A stretch of DNA of 64,000 bases from Lunularia cruciata (taxonomy: Eukaryota > Streptophyta > Marchantiopsida > Lunulariales > Lunulariaceae), in NCBI GenBank assembly GCA_948567375.1, contig OX419756.1:56150552-56214551 (forward strand), read 5' to 3'. A program made the translations under genes and the position numbers. Position 1 is the stretch's first letter. Every line of letters begins with the position of its first letter. Shown here piece by piece: positions 11,995 to 22,860 of this stretch. The notes beneath the pieces are model-generated. The model searched no databases. It saw nothing but the letters and a program-made list of their open reading frames with translations, and was not told the DNA's origin.

Positions 11995-12765
11995 TCATCC
12001 AAAGGTGTCACTAGCACCCAAAGACTCACCTTTCATGATGGTAGTTTATGGAGTCCAAATGTCCCAGAATTACGCACTACCATTCTAGAGGAATGTCATG
12101 ATTTGGCCATCGCAGGTCATGTTGGAGTGGACAAGACCTTGGATGCAGTCCAACGCCATTATTATTGGCCCAAGATGAGCAACGGCATGATGGACTATGT
12201 GTGCAGCTGCCTACTTTGTCAACAAAACAAAGTTCCTAATCAAGCTTCTGCATTGCTCCTTCAACCTCTCCCTACTCCTACCCAATGTTGGGAATAAGTG
12301 AGTATGGATCTTGTTTGTGAATTACCCAAGACCATCTCAAGGTTTGACTCCATCATGGTCTATTTGGACCGGCTCAACAAAATGATTCATGTACGTCCTA
12401 CCACCAAGGATATGACCGCTCTACAACTATACTTAGATGTAGTCTTCTCTCACCATGACTTGTCTTGAGTACTCATCATAGATAGAGGCACTCAATTCAC
12501 TAGTTTTTTTGGGCAAACACTCTTTGATATCTTCAAAACCAAGTTGACCATGTCCACAGCATACCACACACAAATAGATGGACAAATAGAGCGGGTTAAT
12601 CACACTATTGAAGACATGTTACATGGCTTCACCTTAGAAGAGCAAGAGAGGTGGGACACCCTACTCCAATTGGTGGAATTTGCTTACAAAAATTCAGTGA
12701 ATGTATCCACCCAAGTCACTCCATTCTTCCTCATGTATGGTGAGCATCCCTTCACACCCTTCTAG
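11995..12765 (+). pseudogene. Integrase remnant, family A
   Basis: The N-terminal zinc-binding HHCC module is visible: ECHDLAIAGHVGVDKT, then YYWPKM and CSCLLCQQNK (12085-12235). The catalytic core follows with MDL (first Asp), IIDRGTQF (second Asp, near 12478) and GQIERVN (catalytic Glu, near 12580), then VEFAYKNS and PFFLMYGEHP. A stop before the first core motif (near 12296) and another before the second (near 12467) disable it. Integrase inserts element DNA into the chromosome. Confidence 0.92.
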
Positions 12766-12913
12766 CTTGATGAAGATCCGTTCGGTGGCTACCAAGATCG
12801 ACGCAGTCAACACATTTATTTCTAGAATCTAATAAGGTATGGAGAGCTTAAAGCACAGATTATAGATTGTGCAAAATCAAAAGAAGTAGTATGCTAATGC
12901 ACACCGTAGGCAT

Positions 12914-13371
12914 ATGGAGTTCAATGTTGGGGATCAGGTGTGGTTATCGATAACCAACCTCATATTAGTTGGACCTCGTAAGCTTAGAGCTCGTTTTATA
13001 GGGCCTTTCTTGATTCTTCGTCGAGTTGATGCAGTGGCCTATCACCTCAAGCTACCACCATACATGAAGATCCATCTAGTGTTCCATGTTTCCTTACTAT
13101 GCAGATATGCTCCTTGATCAGGCTAGTGTCATTCCACACAAGACATTCAACCTTGTCCGACACTCATTAATGGCATGGAGGAATATGAAGTGAAGTGTAT
13201 TCTCCGATGATGCATGCGTGATACTTGCTATCCATGTGGTGGACTATCTAGTAAAATGGAAAGGTTACCCCTTCTATGAAGCAACCTGGGAGCTTGTTGC
13301 CAATTTGACACATGCATTGGTGTTGGTGCAAGCGTTTGAGCAACAACTACACAACAAGGACATTACGTCTT
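12914..13371 (+). pseudogene. Integrase C-terminus and chromodomain, family A
   Basis: FNVGDQVWL, KLRARFIGPF and HLVFHVSLL are the usual C-terminal blocks of chromoviral integrases (12914-13117). Beyond a stop, 13235-13350 reads VDYLVKWKGYPFYEATWEL, a clear chromodomain core with the aromatic residues (Y, W, W) that cage methyl-lysine in this fold. In chromoviruses this domain is thought to steer integration to particular chromatin. Stops and frameshifts break the reading. Confidence 0.9.
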
Positions 13372-13384
13372 AAAAGGAGAGAGG
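13369..13384 (+). other. Polypurine tract, family A
   Basis: TTAAAAGGAGAGAGG, almost all purines, sits immediately upstream of the 3' LTR, where plus-strand DNA synthesis would be primed. Confidence 0.75.
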
Positions 13385-13386
13385 TA

Positions 13387-14121
13387 TGTAATACCAAGAG
13401 CTAGCCATATGATCTAGATGTGAAATTTGGTTTGGTAACATCAAGAATGATATTATACATGATGATCAAATAGAAGTATCACCAAAAGAGTACTTCTACT
13501 AATAGGGCAGAAACCAAAATAGATTTGAAAACCTTAAAACCAATAGTTAGACATATGATTTAAAGGTGAGAATTGGTTTGGTAACATCTGGAAGGATATT
13601 ACACATGATGGAATAAACAGATCAGAAAGAGATATCACCAAAAGGGGACTTTTATTAATAGAGTAGGAACCAAAATATGTCTGAAATCTTTGAAGGCAAT
13701 TTTGGAGGCCTAAATAGATGAATTAGGCCTCAAAAATTTATAAACCCCGCCCCCCCCCCCCAACAAAGGAAAGGTTAGCCTTCCCTTCCCCCTACTTTTT
13801 CTCATCAAGAGCTTTCCAACAGTACCTCACCCACGTGATTATGAGATTCTTACAAGAAGATTCCCTAAAAGATTCCCTTTGGTCAAAGCTTGTTTGACCA
13901 ACCAGATAGGACCAGGACCAACATGTCACCCATCCAAGTAAGTAATCCAAGGGTGGAGCTTGCTGACATGTCACCTATTTATGTGCCTAATCCTATGGTG
14001 GAGCTTCCTTGGAGGAGATCACCTTTGTCTATATAATAAAGAGAAGGTGTTCCTTTGGGGCATCAGATGATTGAGTGTGAAATCTGTATTTTCTCTCTTC
14101 TCTTGTCCTCGGAGTATTACA
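13387..14121 (+). repeat. 3' LTR of family A chromovirus
   Basis: Starts TGTAATACCAAG and ends GGAGTATTACA. It has the same U3 duplication and TATA box as the 5' LTR. A run of about a dozen C bases near 13750 is enlarged relative to the other copies. Confidence 0.95.
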
Positions 14122-14126
14122 CATAT
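14122..14126 (+). repeat. Target-site duplication, right copy
   Basis: CATAT, matching 7539-7543. Confidence 0.85.
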
Positions 14127-14399
14127 GGTCTATCCTTGGACTCTAAAAAAGTCTACACCAACAAGGCTTTGTGGGCCTAATAGTTCTCAACTCTTTCCTT
14201 AAAGTCAAATAACTAGGAATAATACCAAGTCATACACTAGAAGACAACAAGTGATGCTCTCTCTTTTCATTTCCTCTAGAATAGGGTCACCTTTATCTTA
14301 GCTAGGACTAACTATAGCTAATCATGACCAATGTATAAGCTTAGCTAAACTCCATATAGATAATATTTTTGCACTACTTGCAATACCAAACTTAATATC

Positions 14400-15284
14400 C
14401 CTATAGAGTATACATGCACCAATGGGTGTTATAGGACAAGCTCCAAGAGGAAGTTAATAAGGCCCAAGACAACTTCAAGTACAAAGCCAAGAAAGTGAAC
14501 TCCTTGATATAGGAGTTGCTTGAAACAAAAAGATAAAATGCCTCCCTTGTTTTTGAATAGCAAGATCCAGAGAAATGAGGCAAGTGCAACTCAAGTTGAG
14601 GAAGTTGGGCAGAGAGAAGAAGAGATGCAGTTGAATTACAAGGAACAATTGCAAGATAGTGATGAAGATGTATAGAGCCTTCAACATGAGATGAATGATG
14701 CTAAGATTTGGTTGGACACCCTCAATATCTAGATGATTGAGTATAGGAAGGAGGTGGCATTGCAGTTGAAACCTCAAGCAAAGGAGTTGGCTTTGGCTAA
14801 GGAGAAGGCAGAGGAAAGAGAGAAAATGCACAAGGTATTCCAAGAAGACCTTAAAGCAAAGTGCTTGTGCTTGGAAGAGACAAAGTAGTAGAGCATTTGG
14901 CAAGTGGAAGAAGTAATCAACTTGTTTGTAGAGCTACTACTCCAAGAAGAAGCCAAAGGTAGAGCAATGAAGACAAAGATTCACAAATCCAAGTTGTGGG
15001 CCCAAAAATTGGAGCAGAAGACTAATGAGGAAGAGTGGATGGATCAGCTCACTCTCCACCTCAAAGGACACACATATAGGAAGTTCAACGAGGTTCATAA
15101 TTCCTATCTGCTAAAGATTGTACTAGGAGCACACCAAGGAAGTTCTTCAGCAACTCAAGGGCAAATGATGCTCTTCACAATAGAGAAAAGAGCCAAGGAT
15201 ACTTTGCTTGATAGAAGATGGGACCATAGCGGTAGACTAGTCCATTCTCAGCTATTTTTTGCAATAATTGTACATAGAACCTAA
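14400..15284 (+). pseudogene. Coiled-coil protein remnant, unrecognised
   Basis: Read through stops and frame changes, this stretch gives long charged helices: KLQEEVNKAQDNFKYKAKK near 14440, LAKEKAEEREKMHKVFQEDL near 14790, and an open 126-codon part at 14904-15284 with EEAKGRAMKTKIHKSKL and KLEQKTNEEEW. Lys/Glu-rich heptads suggest a coiled coil. No family is recognised. It begins about 280 bp after the chromovirus and may be the far half of the coding remnant at 6364-7185. A transposon gag or a captured host gene are both possible. Confidence 0.4.
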
Positions 15285-15299
15285 TAGACACTTGCAAAT

Positions 15300-15960
15300 A
15301 CTCCACTCTTCCTTTGTAAGATAGGAATGGAATCAAAGTAGCTATAGGAAACTATATATAAGGCTTTAGCTTGATAATTTGAGAGTCCACTTTTCAGTCC
15401 AACTTTATTCACAAATTGAAGTCCAATCTGATTTGTATTCACCTAGTGTCCTACTTTGAATGCCCTTGCATGAGTAGTGGTGAAAATCTTATAGAAGGAG
15501 TCAATTTTTTGGATCCTAAGGAGAAGGTTGGTGATTGAGTTTTGAAGGTTTAGAGTAGCACAATGATAGATCTGATCAGTCCTAAGTGCCACAAGTAACA
15601 CAAAATCTAAAATTAGGGATACTTAACTGCCAGAAAGACTCCTTTGATGGTGTGCCTTATGGGAAGGGTTGTACACATCATTGAGGTCAAAGGCTTTGGA
15701 GCAACGTGGACCATCACCTTTGTGGTAACTTTGGTTACATTAGTTTTGAGAGTGATTTAAGATCTTTTTGGTTTGCTGTAGAGCAATGCAATGGGTGCAC
15801 TATGGCAAACACTCAAATTGGGAATGGTTTTCCATGAGTTTAAACAACAAGCAATAAACAAACTGCACCTTGTGACACATTCCCTTCAAGTTTAGTCATT
15901 TTTACCCATAACTTTGTAGGATAGGCTTGTTCTTACCAATTATACTATTAGTATGTTGAC
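15300..15960 (-). repeat. Unclassified repeat, copy 2
   Basis: Reverse complement aligns to 1055-1740; see that entry for landmarks. Together they form a widely spaced, diverged inverted repeat. Confidence 0.6.
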
Positions 15961-17880
15961 ATTGGAATTTTATAGGGATTCTCTTGGAAGATCTCTTTTT
16001 TCCATAGCCCAATACATAACTTTATGGGAGGCTGCAAGTGCTTTGCATTAGGGCTCTTTCCATCCCTCTTTGACAATACCCACGTCTTAGGCCCCTTAGA
16101 AGATGTGATCCATGCATGTTGGAGACCTTGGGTTTACAAGTCTACACTCATAAGTGCAAGGTATGGAACCCAAGTGTAATTCTTACATCCTCAAATATAG
16201 CAGGCATGAGAGTGTTGGGATCTTCACTAGATGCAAAAGATTATTGCAACACATTCATCTTTGACACATTGGTGCAGACCACCACCCATATTCACTTACT
16301 CCCTAGATTGGACAATGCACAAGTAACCTAATCTATTCTAGTACACAACTATCTTCCTTGATCCTCCTATCCAGATTGCAGATACCCTCCTACAAGGCAC
16401 TTCTACCACACTTACACACTTTTGATAGCACTATCTGCCATACCTTCTCTACTTTGTTAGAGCTATGTATGCTCCCACAACTATGGAGGAGTGACGTCTA
16501 CTACATATAGTCTTATCCATAGTCATGGGAGGATGTGGTCTCATACTAGAGGAGATCATCACACCAATAGCCTTTATACGTTCATGGACCCTACCTAGCC
16601 AATAGGTTCTTACACCATGGTCATCTCTTTCTATAAGTACCTATCATGATAGTGGATTTAGGTACCCATAACTTTCAAATACATTTATGGTTGGCTCATG
16701 AATTTTTACTAGACACTGCATGTAGAACAATCCTAATGTTTGTTGGCTTTGTTTCACTAGACTACAAGAAGATTCAGGTAGACATCAATGAGTGTATTCG
16801 CACCCACACCCTTACCAACATCCTCATTGATTTGTCATTATCTAGTAGCTAAGATTCTTTCTTGTTGAGGGAAAGGCTCCGGAGCTTGGCTCCATGCTTC
16901 AACTTTGATACAGGATTTCAATTTCACATTTGATGAGTTCTCCATTGCACTCCACTTGTATTTGGGTCTCCCTCATTTGGCCTTGGTAGGGCTTCCAAAC
17001 TAGTACGCATGTAGTTCCACATATGACATATAGGTTATACTTATTTTACGGTGTGTTGTAGGAGGAGAGCCCACCAGAGTTCATGATGCCATCCATGATA
17101 TGGTGGCTCAACTCTTTTGAGTTACATAGTCCTAGGTATAGAGCAAGCGGTGGTTGGAATTACCAAGAACACTTCCACATCAGGTTAGAGCAGATACTAT
17201 CACATTCATAGATGGTTGGTGTACTTTGTATGATCTGGTGGTTGCAAACCCATATAAGCAAAGGCACTAGCTCGAGTTGGCATTCAGGCAAGAGCAGCGG
17301 TGACCATTGCAGCTCAGAGAAAGGAGGATTATTGTATACCTCGGCTCACCTCTAATATTCTTCCTTTGGCTATGGAGATTTTGAGAACCTTTATCACCAC
17401 TTTGACTGAATGCTTAGGGAAAAAACATGAGGTTTGTTGCAGAAGAGAGGGGCTATGGCTGTCTCCCAATAAATTCCTACTTTTGACGGAGTGTCTTAGT
17501 CTCACTACAATGCTCTCAAGCATGGGGTCTTCATAGCAATAGGAGTGCCCATCAAGTCTAGTACACTCCCCCCCACCTACCAGATATACTATTAGAGTAC
17601 CTCTATCACACACTGTTGCAAAAGTTTTATTTGTTGCTTTTCAGTTGGTTGTTTTGTAGCCTTCCCCCTTGTAATGGCTTTGGGGGTCTTGGTTTTGCTT
17701 CAGATTATAACCCTTGAGTTTCATTGGGCTTTGTGCTTGGTTTCCCTCTAGCACTCCTTGGTGCTTTCTACTCATTTTCATTTCCTTTGAGGTATATATT
17801 TGTGTGTGTTTCATGTCTTCATAAATTGAGAATAAACGAAAAATATGCTTAAAAATCAAATATCCTTATATTAACTAGAT
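15961..17880. other. No recognisable gene; decayed repeat
   Basis: Open frames of 68-94 codons (16116-16331, 16646-16852, 17300-17536, 17329-17613) show no family motifs. Around 17640-17800 the text becomes T-rich with GTAGCCTTCCCCCTTGTAATGG, resembling the 3' end of a transcript or LINE, but no matching coding region was found. Low CpG content ends at about 17880. Confidence 0.45.
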
Positions 17881-20800
17881 ATGCATCTAAAACTAGTATA
17901 TCCATAAATTTACTATCATAATAAGAAGAAAAGTGAAAATTTATTGACATAATACAGACCAAAAGACAAAGACAAGCTGCAACAACACTATAAGAGTCTA
18001 TCTAATAATGACGGACCCACTAAAAATCAAGCTCTTGTTTTATCTTTTATCTTAAGTATAGTGTAAGAATACGATTCTTGATTTCATTCTATTCTATGTG
18101 AAAAGGTTCTCTGTTTAGTATCCAGATTGCTTGAAATTGCAATGCCACGCTCCTTTCCTACTTGAGTTCGTTTCAATTTATAAGAGATTCGCCAAAACGA
18201 CTAAAGTTGAGGATTTTAGCATCGAATCTTACACTATCGGAAATCGCATCTACCAATCACGGAAAGGATCGCAGAAATTTGATGCATTGTGATATTACAG
18301 GTATGCATGAAGATTCTAGGCACGTTCGACCTGGGTTCGACTATAATAGCACAGAAAAAGCCGAATCTTCAAGACAATAAGGACTTCCTGAAGGTCAAGG
18401 GAGTTTAGTCATTTGGCTACTTTTAGGAGCCAACATGTTTTGGACGCCGAGCTTGTCCTACATTCAGCGTTTTATCATTGGGGTTCCAAGACTTAAGGAC
18501 CCAGCGTGGAGTCCTACCCCTATCGCATTTACTTTCTGAACTGACATGAGTTCTTCTCTCACGAAAACTAACAGTTTCAGTCTGATTATAAATTTAGTCC
18601 TGGAATCCTCGTGATTCTCTTCCAATTGTCAAACGATGATCGTTAAAGAAAGCTAGTAAAGGACGCTTTTACAAAGCCATCGATCCCCCGGGGGAATAGG
18701 CAGAAGGGCAGGGTTTATCTATGCTTCACTAGCTATCTCAGAGTTTCTATGAGATGTAAAAGTGAGAATTCCGCGAAAATCTTCGAAGTGTAAACATCCA
18801 ATGTCCATTCATTAGTTTTGGTGCTTAGGAGCTAATCGCCCTTGAATAGTGTACCGCTGTGAGGTCATTTAACAAGCGCACCATTATACGTAACGTCATC
18901 GTGTTACTGGCTTATGCAGTAGAGGCTCAGTTTCGGTCTCACGTCAAACAGTGAAAGTTGAACTTCCATTTGATCCACAACAGTTTTATTTACTAGCTGC
19001 TAGAATCATACTATGCACTATCGAATTTCGGACTTCGGGGAGTTGAGATGGTGAGCTAGTGTAAACTGGCCTGTCACTCTGGTATGTTCGCTGCAGAAGC
19101 AGAGAGAACGTGTGAAGGTAAACGCTCTGCTGCAACCGTTTAACAATTGTTGGGAAACCAGTTTTGAGGCAGACCTTTGTCTTATTCCACGCTCTGCTCC
19201 ATTGAGCACCACTACTGATGAAGGATTGCCGTTGCAATTGGGTTCGGTTATTATACTGTCCACCCCTCTGATTAGCATAAATATGACCTGTGAGTCTAAC
19301 AGGAACGAGTTAAGGAATAGTCATGGGCAATAGAATTGCAAGAACTTCATGAGCACCTAATACTTACAAATCAGCCCAGGAGCAGGAGTGTCTATGGCTA
19401 AGACCAGTTACTGTGATGCAGCGACGGTAATTTGGCTAAGTACGTCAGGATGGTAGAAGTCTCTTCAGCAACTAAGAATCCAGGGCTATGTACAAAGAAC
19501 GTCAGAATATAGGATAGTCTAAACATCGTCATTCGTCACCTCGTGCAGTGGACACTGAAAGCAACAAAAATGATTCTGACATTGTGGAATATAGCTATCC
19601 TTGGGGGAACCGAGTAGAGTGCTATGATATACTGAATTGCTAGAATGTTTTCCTATGATATACAAAATTCGAAAGTCTGAGGAATGCAAGACCTATTCTC
19701 TATCCCATGTCCGGATTAAGAGGATCGACTAAGCGAGACGCGAGCTTTCAAATGAATAGCATTTCATGTCCCAGAAAACAGATTAGAGTTAAATATGGTC
19801 CATCTCTCAGAAGATCATGATGAGAGGGTGATTTAGTGGGTAAAAGTTAAACATAAACATATAGGAAGACTTGAAGTTAAAAGTTGTTTTTTTTTTTTTT
19901 CATTCCTTACCAAAGACTAAATAAGATAGCTAGATGAGATTATAAAACACTTAAACATCATCCCCGGGAACTAATGAATGCAACCTAGAAATATTATGAT
20001 TATAAGAAAGTAATGTATACGAGACTCTAGAGATACACGCTGTAAATTTCACAGTGGCCGGCCATTGGGGAACAAAATTATTGCTGATAATATAACAATT
20101 AGGTGATCGATAGAAGTTCAATGTGGAATCGTGATTGATCATGATACAAGTGACATCGTGTCCTCACTATTACTTTGAGAATGCAACATCCATTCTCAAC
20201 AAGCTATCCTTCCCCATCACGGATCATACTAAATAGAGAATGCTGGTTGTCTAAATAATAATGAGTGTCATAAACAAATTGATTCGCAGTAAATCCAAAT
20301 CTTTTGAGATGACACTCATTCACTGCAAGTAGAATGCAGTGTCTAAAATCTACCGTCTGAGTGACTTATATCTGCTCGGGAATTTTCAGGTTTACAATTC
20401 ATAGACTGCCCGCTGCCAATCTACATCTATATCTACGGCCCGATTGAACATGGTGATCTCTAGACTCGTTTGCTTACCGCAAGCTGATCACGTGAGGAGA
20501 ATCCGAGAGATTTCACTTACGCTTGGCGTGCAAATGAGTGCCAAGTTTCCTTGCAAACTTCAGTCCCTGCTTGTCTTTACCGATCAGTAATTCTCTTCTT
20601 CGTCGGTTTCATTTTGGGGCAAAGTCTACCACTTCCCGCGTCAATTTTGTAAGAAATGAAATTCTCTTGCAGAATTTCTGCATGGTCTATGGTAACTATC
20701 AATCACTAACCTTAATATTCTCTAGCCTGAACTCAAATCGAATTGTTTGAACAATTTCTGCGGGGTTTACTATTAAGAATCAATAAGATGACTTTACTTC

Positions 20801-21557
20801 TCTCCAGCTCAATACTCTCCAACCCAAAACACAAATCGATTTGCATCAAATTTCTTCAAGTGAAATGCTAGTGCAATGATAAAGTTCATTTTCACTAATA
20901 GATTTGACCGGACCCCGGCACAAGCATGGAAGCACACTACTCCTCAAACCTATCACAAGCACTAACTTACGCCCTTGTTGAAAGATGGGCGAGGAGCGAG
21001 GTCCCGCTTTGTGCTCAAATGTCCCTTGCTCAAACCCATCATAATTCCACTCCAAACCATCGCGGGAACGATAGCTTCACAGGATTGACTACTCATTCAT
21101 CAAAAACGTCCAACATTGACTGCTCATTCATCAAAGACCTCCAAGCGGAGCTTTCTTCTTCCCTTCGAAACCAGTCAAGTCAAAATGGTGCTCAAAGCAA
21201 AGGAGTTTATCTACCCCTCTCTTTATGGTAACTTGAATGATAATTTACAACATGCGATTCAACTGCAACTCCAGAAAAGAGCCTTGTGAATTCCACTAGA
21301 TATCATGTCAAAAGGAGTAAGGGAACGGCTGATTTGAAGAGTTTTCAGAACTATCAGAGAGGATGTCTACTTGCTCAATCCTCGACAACGAGAACTCTGC
21401 TTCTTGGCACTCTGTTTGAACTACTGCCCTTATGATTTTACTTGATTTACCCTGCAAGCTTTCCTCCTTCAATTTGAAGAGAGGCAGAATTAACCGTTGA
21501 TAGCAGCACAACTTTGTCGTATCTCTCCTGCAGCACCTGTCAAAACACCAAGTATGC
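17881..21557. other. Low-copy island, no confident gene
   Basis: CpG dinucleotides are visibly commoner than in flanking retroelement sequence (for example near 18300, 18660, 20450 and 21000). Short open frames on both strands (18162-18380, 19018-19333, 20538-20750, 20926-21231) overlap one another and match nothing recognised. A 31-bp near-exact tandem pair sits at 21084-21145 (ATTGACTACTCATTCATCAA and its neighbour). The stretch just below 21558 would hold the 3' flank of the peroxidase pseudogene. Confidence 0.5.
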
Positions 21558-21895
21558 TCATTTTTCTATGGCAGCCGCGAAATCGGCAATGAAGGTGGAT
21601 CCTGCTTGGGTTGCTTGAGTTGTGTAAGAAACACCCAGAGCACTGGCCATGATTGTTTGGTTTGAGGTGAAGGCAACCTGACCAAATAGAAGCTGATTGT
21701 AGTAGTCACTGTCGAATCTATTTGGGGTGGTGTCCATGATGATCAGAGATGAAATGTCATTCTGAGGACAGAGACCCTCCAGAGTCGCAGCGAAGGTGGC
21801 ACTGGGAAGTAGATCCGTCTGGCCTGCACCGATATTAAAGGTTTACAGACGATTTTGAAGGGATGCACACCGAGCGCGTCCAAATGTGTGGGCTC
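21558..21895 (-). pseudogene. Peroxidase exon 4 with premature stop
   Basis: Acceptor ATACTTCCAG starts the exon with GA GCC CAC ACA (the AHT haem-binding block). A TAA interrupts after LQNRL. The remaining frame stays open through TDLLPSATF, CPQNDISS and the C-terminal FIADFAAAIEK to a TGA at 21558-21560. Confidence 0.9.
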
Positions 21896-22196
21896 CTGGA
21901 AGTATCACAAAAGCGTGCATGTAATATTGACTTTTATTTATGGAAGTACAAACTAGCAGAAAGAACATATCTCCACATCGGTTCTCTTTCATCGGCATAC
22001 GTGCATACAATGACAATTCTAAGCATTCACTGGATTTGACGATGATCGTTTAAACTTTCATTATGAGTGAGTCTTTCAGCTCGATAAACTTATCTAGGTA
22101 AAGTGGGTACGGTTCATTTGATGCTCATTATTAGGAAATATAGTAAAGTAGATTCTTTAGTTCTAATACCATAAGTTTCACGAGTACAAGACTCAC

Positions 22197-22364
22197 CTGA
22201 AAGCACAATCATCTGTGGCAGACATTCCTAAAAATCGAAGCGAAGTTTGATATTAGACCGTTGAAGTCGAGATCTGGAGATGGAAGATTGGCGACGGCTT
22301 CGGTAGCAAGGGACACAACGCCGTCTCTTCGGCCCAGAGCCACTCTCCAGTTTGAACCAACAGC
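22197..22364 (-). pseudogene. Peroxidase exon 3, frameshifted
   Basis: Acceptor CTCTCTACAG and donor GTGAGT bound 168 bp. VALGRRDGVVSLA and NLPSPDLDFNGLISNFAS are clear. The frame then shifts: the block matching the family's GLSATD text is readable only in another frame, and the first frame hits TGA. Confidence 0.88.
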
Positions 22365-22671
22365 CTGTAGAGAGAAGTTTCAAGTCCGTCGATGATCGTT
22401 ACTAAATCACCAATGTAAGTCATGTCATCTTCAAGGAGATACTATAGCTATACCCAAGGATATAGTCCACAATTATATAGTACAGAATTCGATATTCTTG
22501 CCTCTGAACTGCTAAAACCGCAATTCAGGATTTTGAACACTCGGTGTAGACCGAAGTAACCTGCTCGATGGTCTGTTCGTTCTGTACAAAACTTGATGTC
22601 CTTAGAGGACGATGGACTAGGGCCTCTTTGCGGAAGGCATGCGCACTTACAACTGAGATCGAAAATGTTAC

Positions 22672-22860
22672 CTGGACCGTAGCATCACGTGTAGCAAGAG
22701 CTAATATGTCCGCGCATGATACAATGCCGGGGCACGAAACCTCTAGAGCAGCTTTAGTTTGGTCGATTTGCGAGAAACCCCTCAGTGAATTCTTGTTTAG
22801 CAAGGAATCTTTCTCTGCTTGCACAGACGTAGAGTGTAAGAGCACGAAAGCCTCACAACC
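22672..22860 (-). pseudogene. Peroxidase exon 2
   Basis: Acceptor ATAATTCAG precedes GGT TGT GAG and donor GTAACA follows ACG GTC CAG. The length of 189 bp is typical of exon 2 in class III peroxidases. The frame is fully open and includes the SCADILALATRD block. Confidence 0.9.

Larger units (their letters stand above)
7544..14121 (+). mobile_element. Ty3/gypsy chromovirus, family A, complete but inactive
   Basis: About 6.6 kb bounded by two direct LTRs (728 and 735 bp), both starting TGTAATA and ending TATTACA, and flanked by a 5-bp duplication, CATAT. Internal order is primer site, gag with CCHC knuckle, aspartic protease, reverse transcriptase, RNase H, integrase, chromodomain and polypurine tract. 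That order (integrase after RNase H) plus the chromodomain assigns it to the chromovirus branch of Ty3/gypsy. The coding part has many stops and frameshifts, and catalytic residues are altered in protease and RT, so it cannot move on its own. The two LTRs differ at many positions and by small indels, indicating an old insertion. It split an older repeat. Confidence 0.95.
21558..22860 (-). pseudogene. Class III plant peroxidase, exons 2-4, disabled
   Basis: Three exons read on the minus strand with consensus splice sites. Exon 2 (22672-22860, 189 bp) gives GCEAFVLL, AEKDSLLNKNSLRGF and CPGIVSCADILALATRDA. Exon 3 (22197-22364) gives NWRVALGRRDG and LPSPDLDF. Exon 4 (21558-21895) gives AHTFGRARC with the haem-ligand His, then FDSDYYNQLL and a normal C-terminal end. 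Intron positions match the classic four-exon plan of this secreted haem enzyme, which oxidises phenolics with peroxide in cell-wall metabolism. It is disabled: exon 3 shifts frame and meets TGA near its end, and exon 4 has TAA right after NRL. Exon 1 (signal peptide, distal His) was not found upstream to about 24000; it may be lost or lie beyond a long intron. Because introns are kept, this is a decayed duplicate, not a retrocopy. Confidence 0.93.

Noticed and set aside
20926-21231. 101-codon frame with a 31-bp tandem pair
   Set aside because: An equally long antisense frame overlaps it, the repeat explains part of the openness, and no family is recognised.
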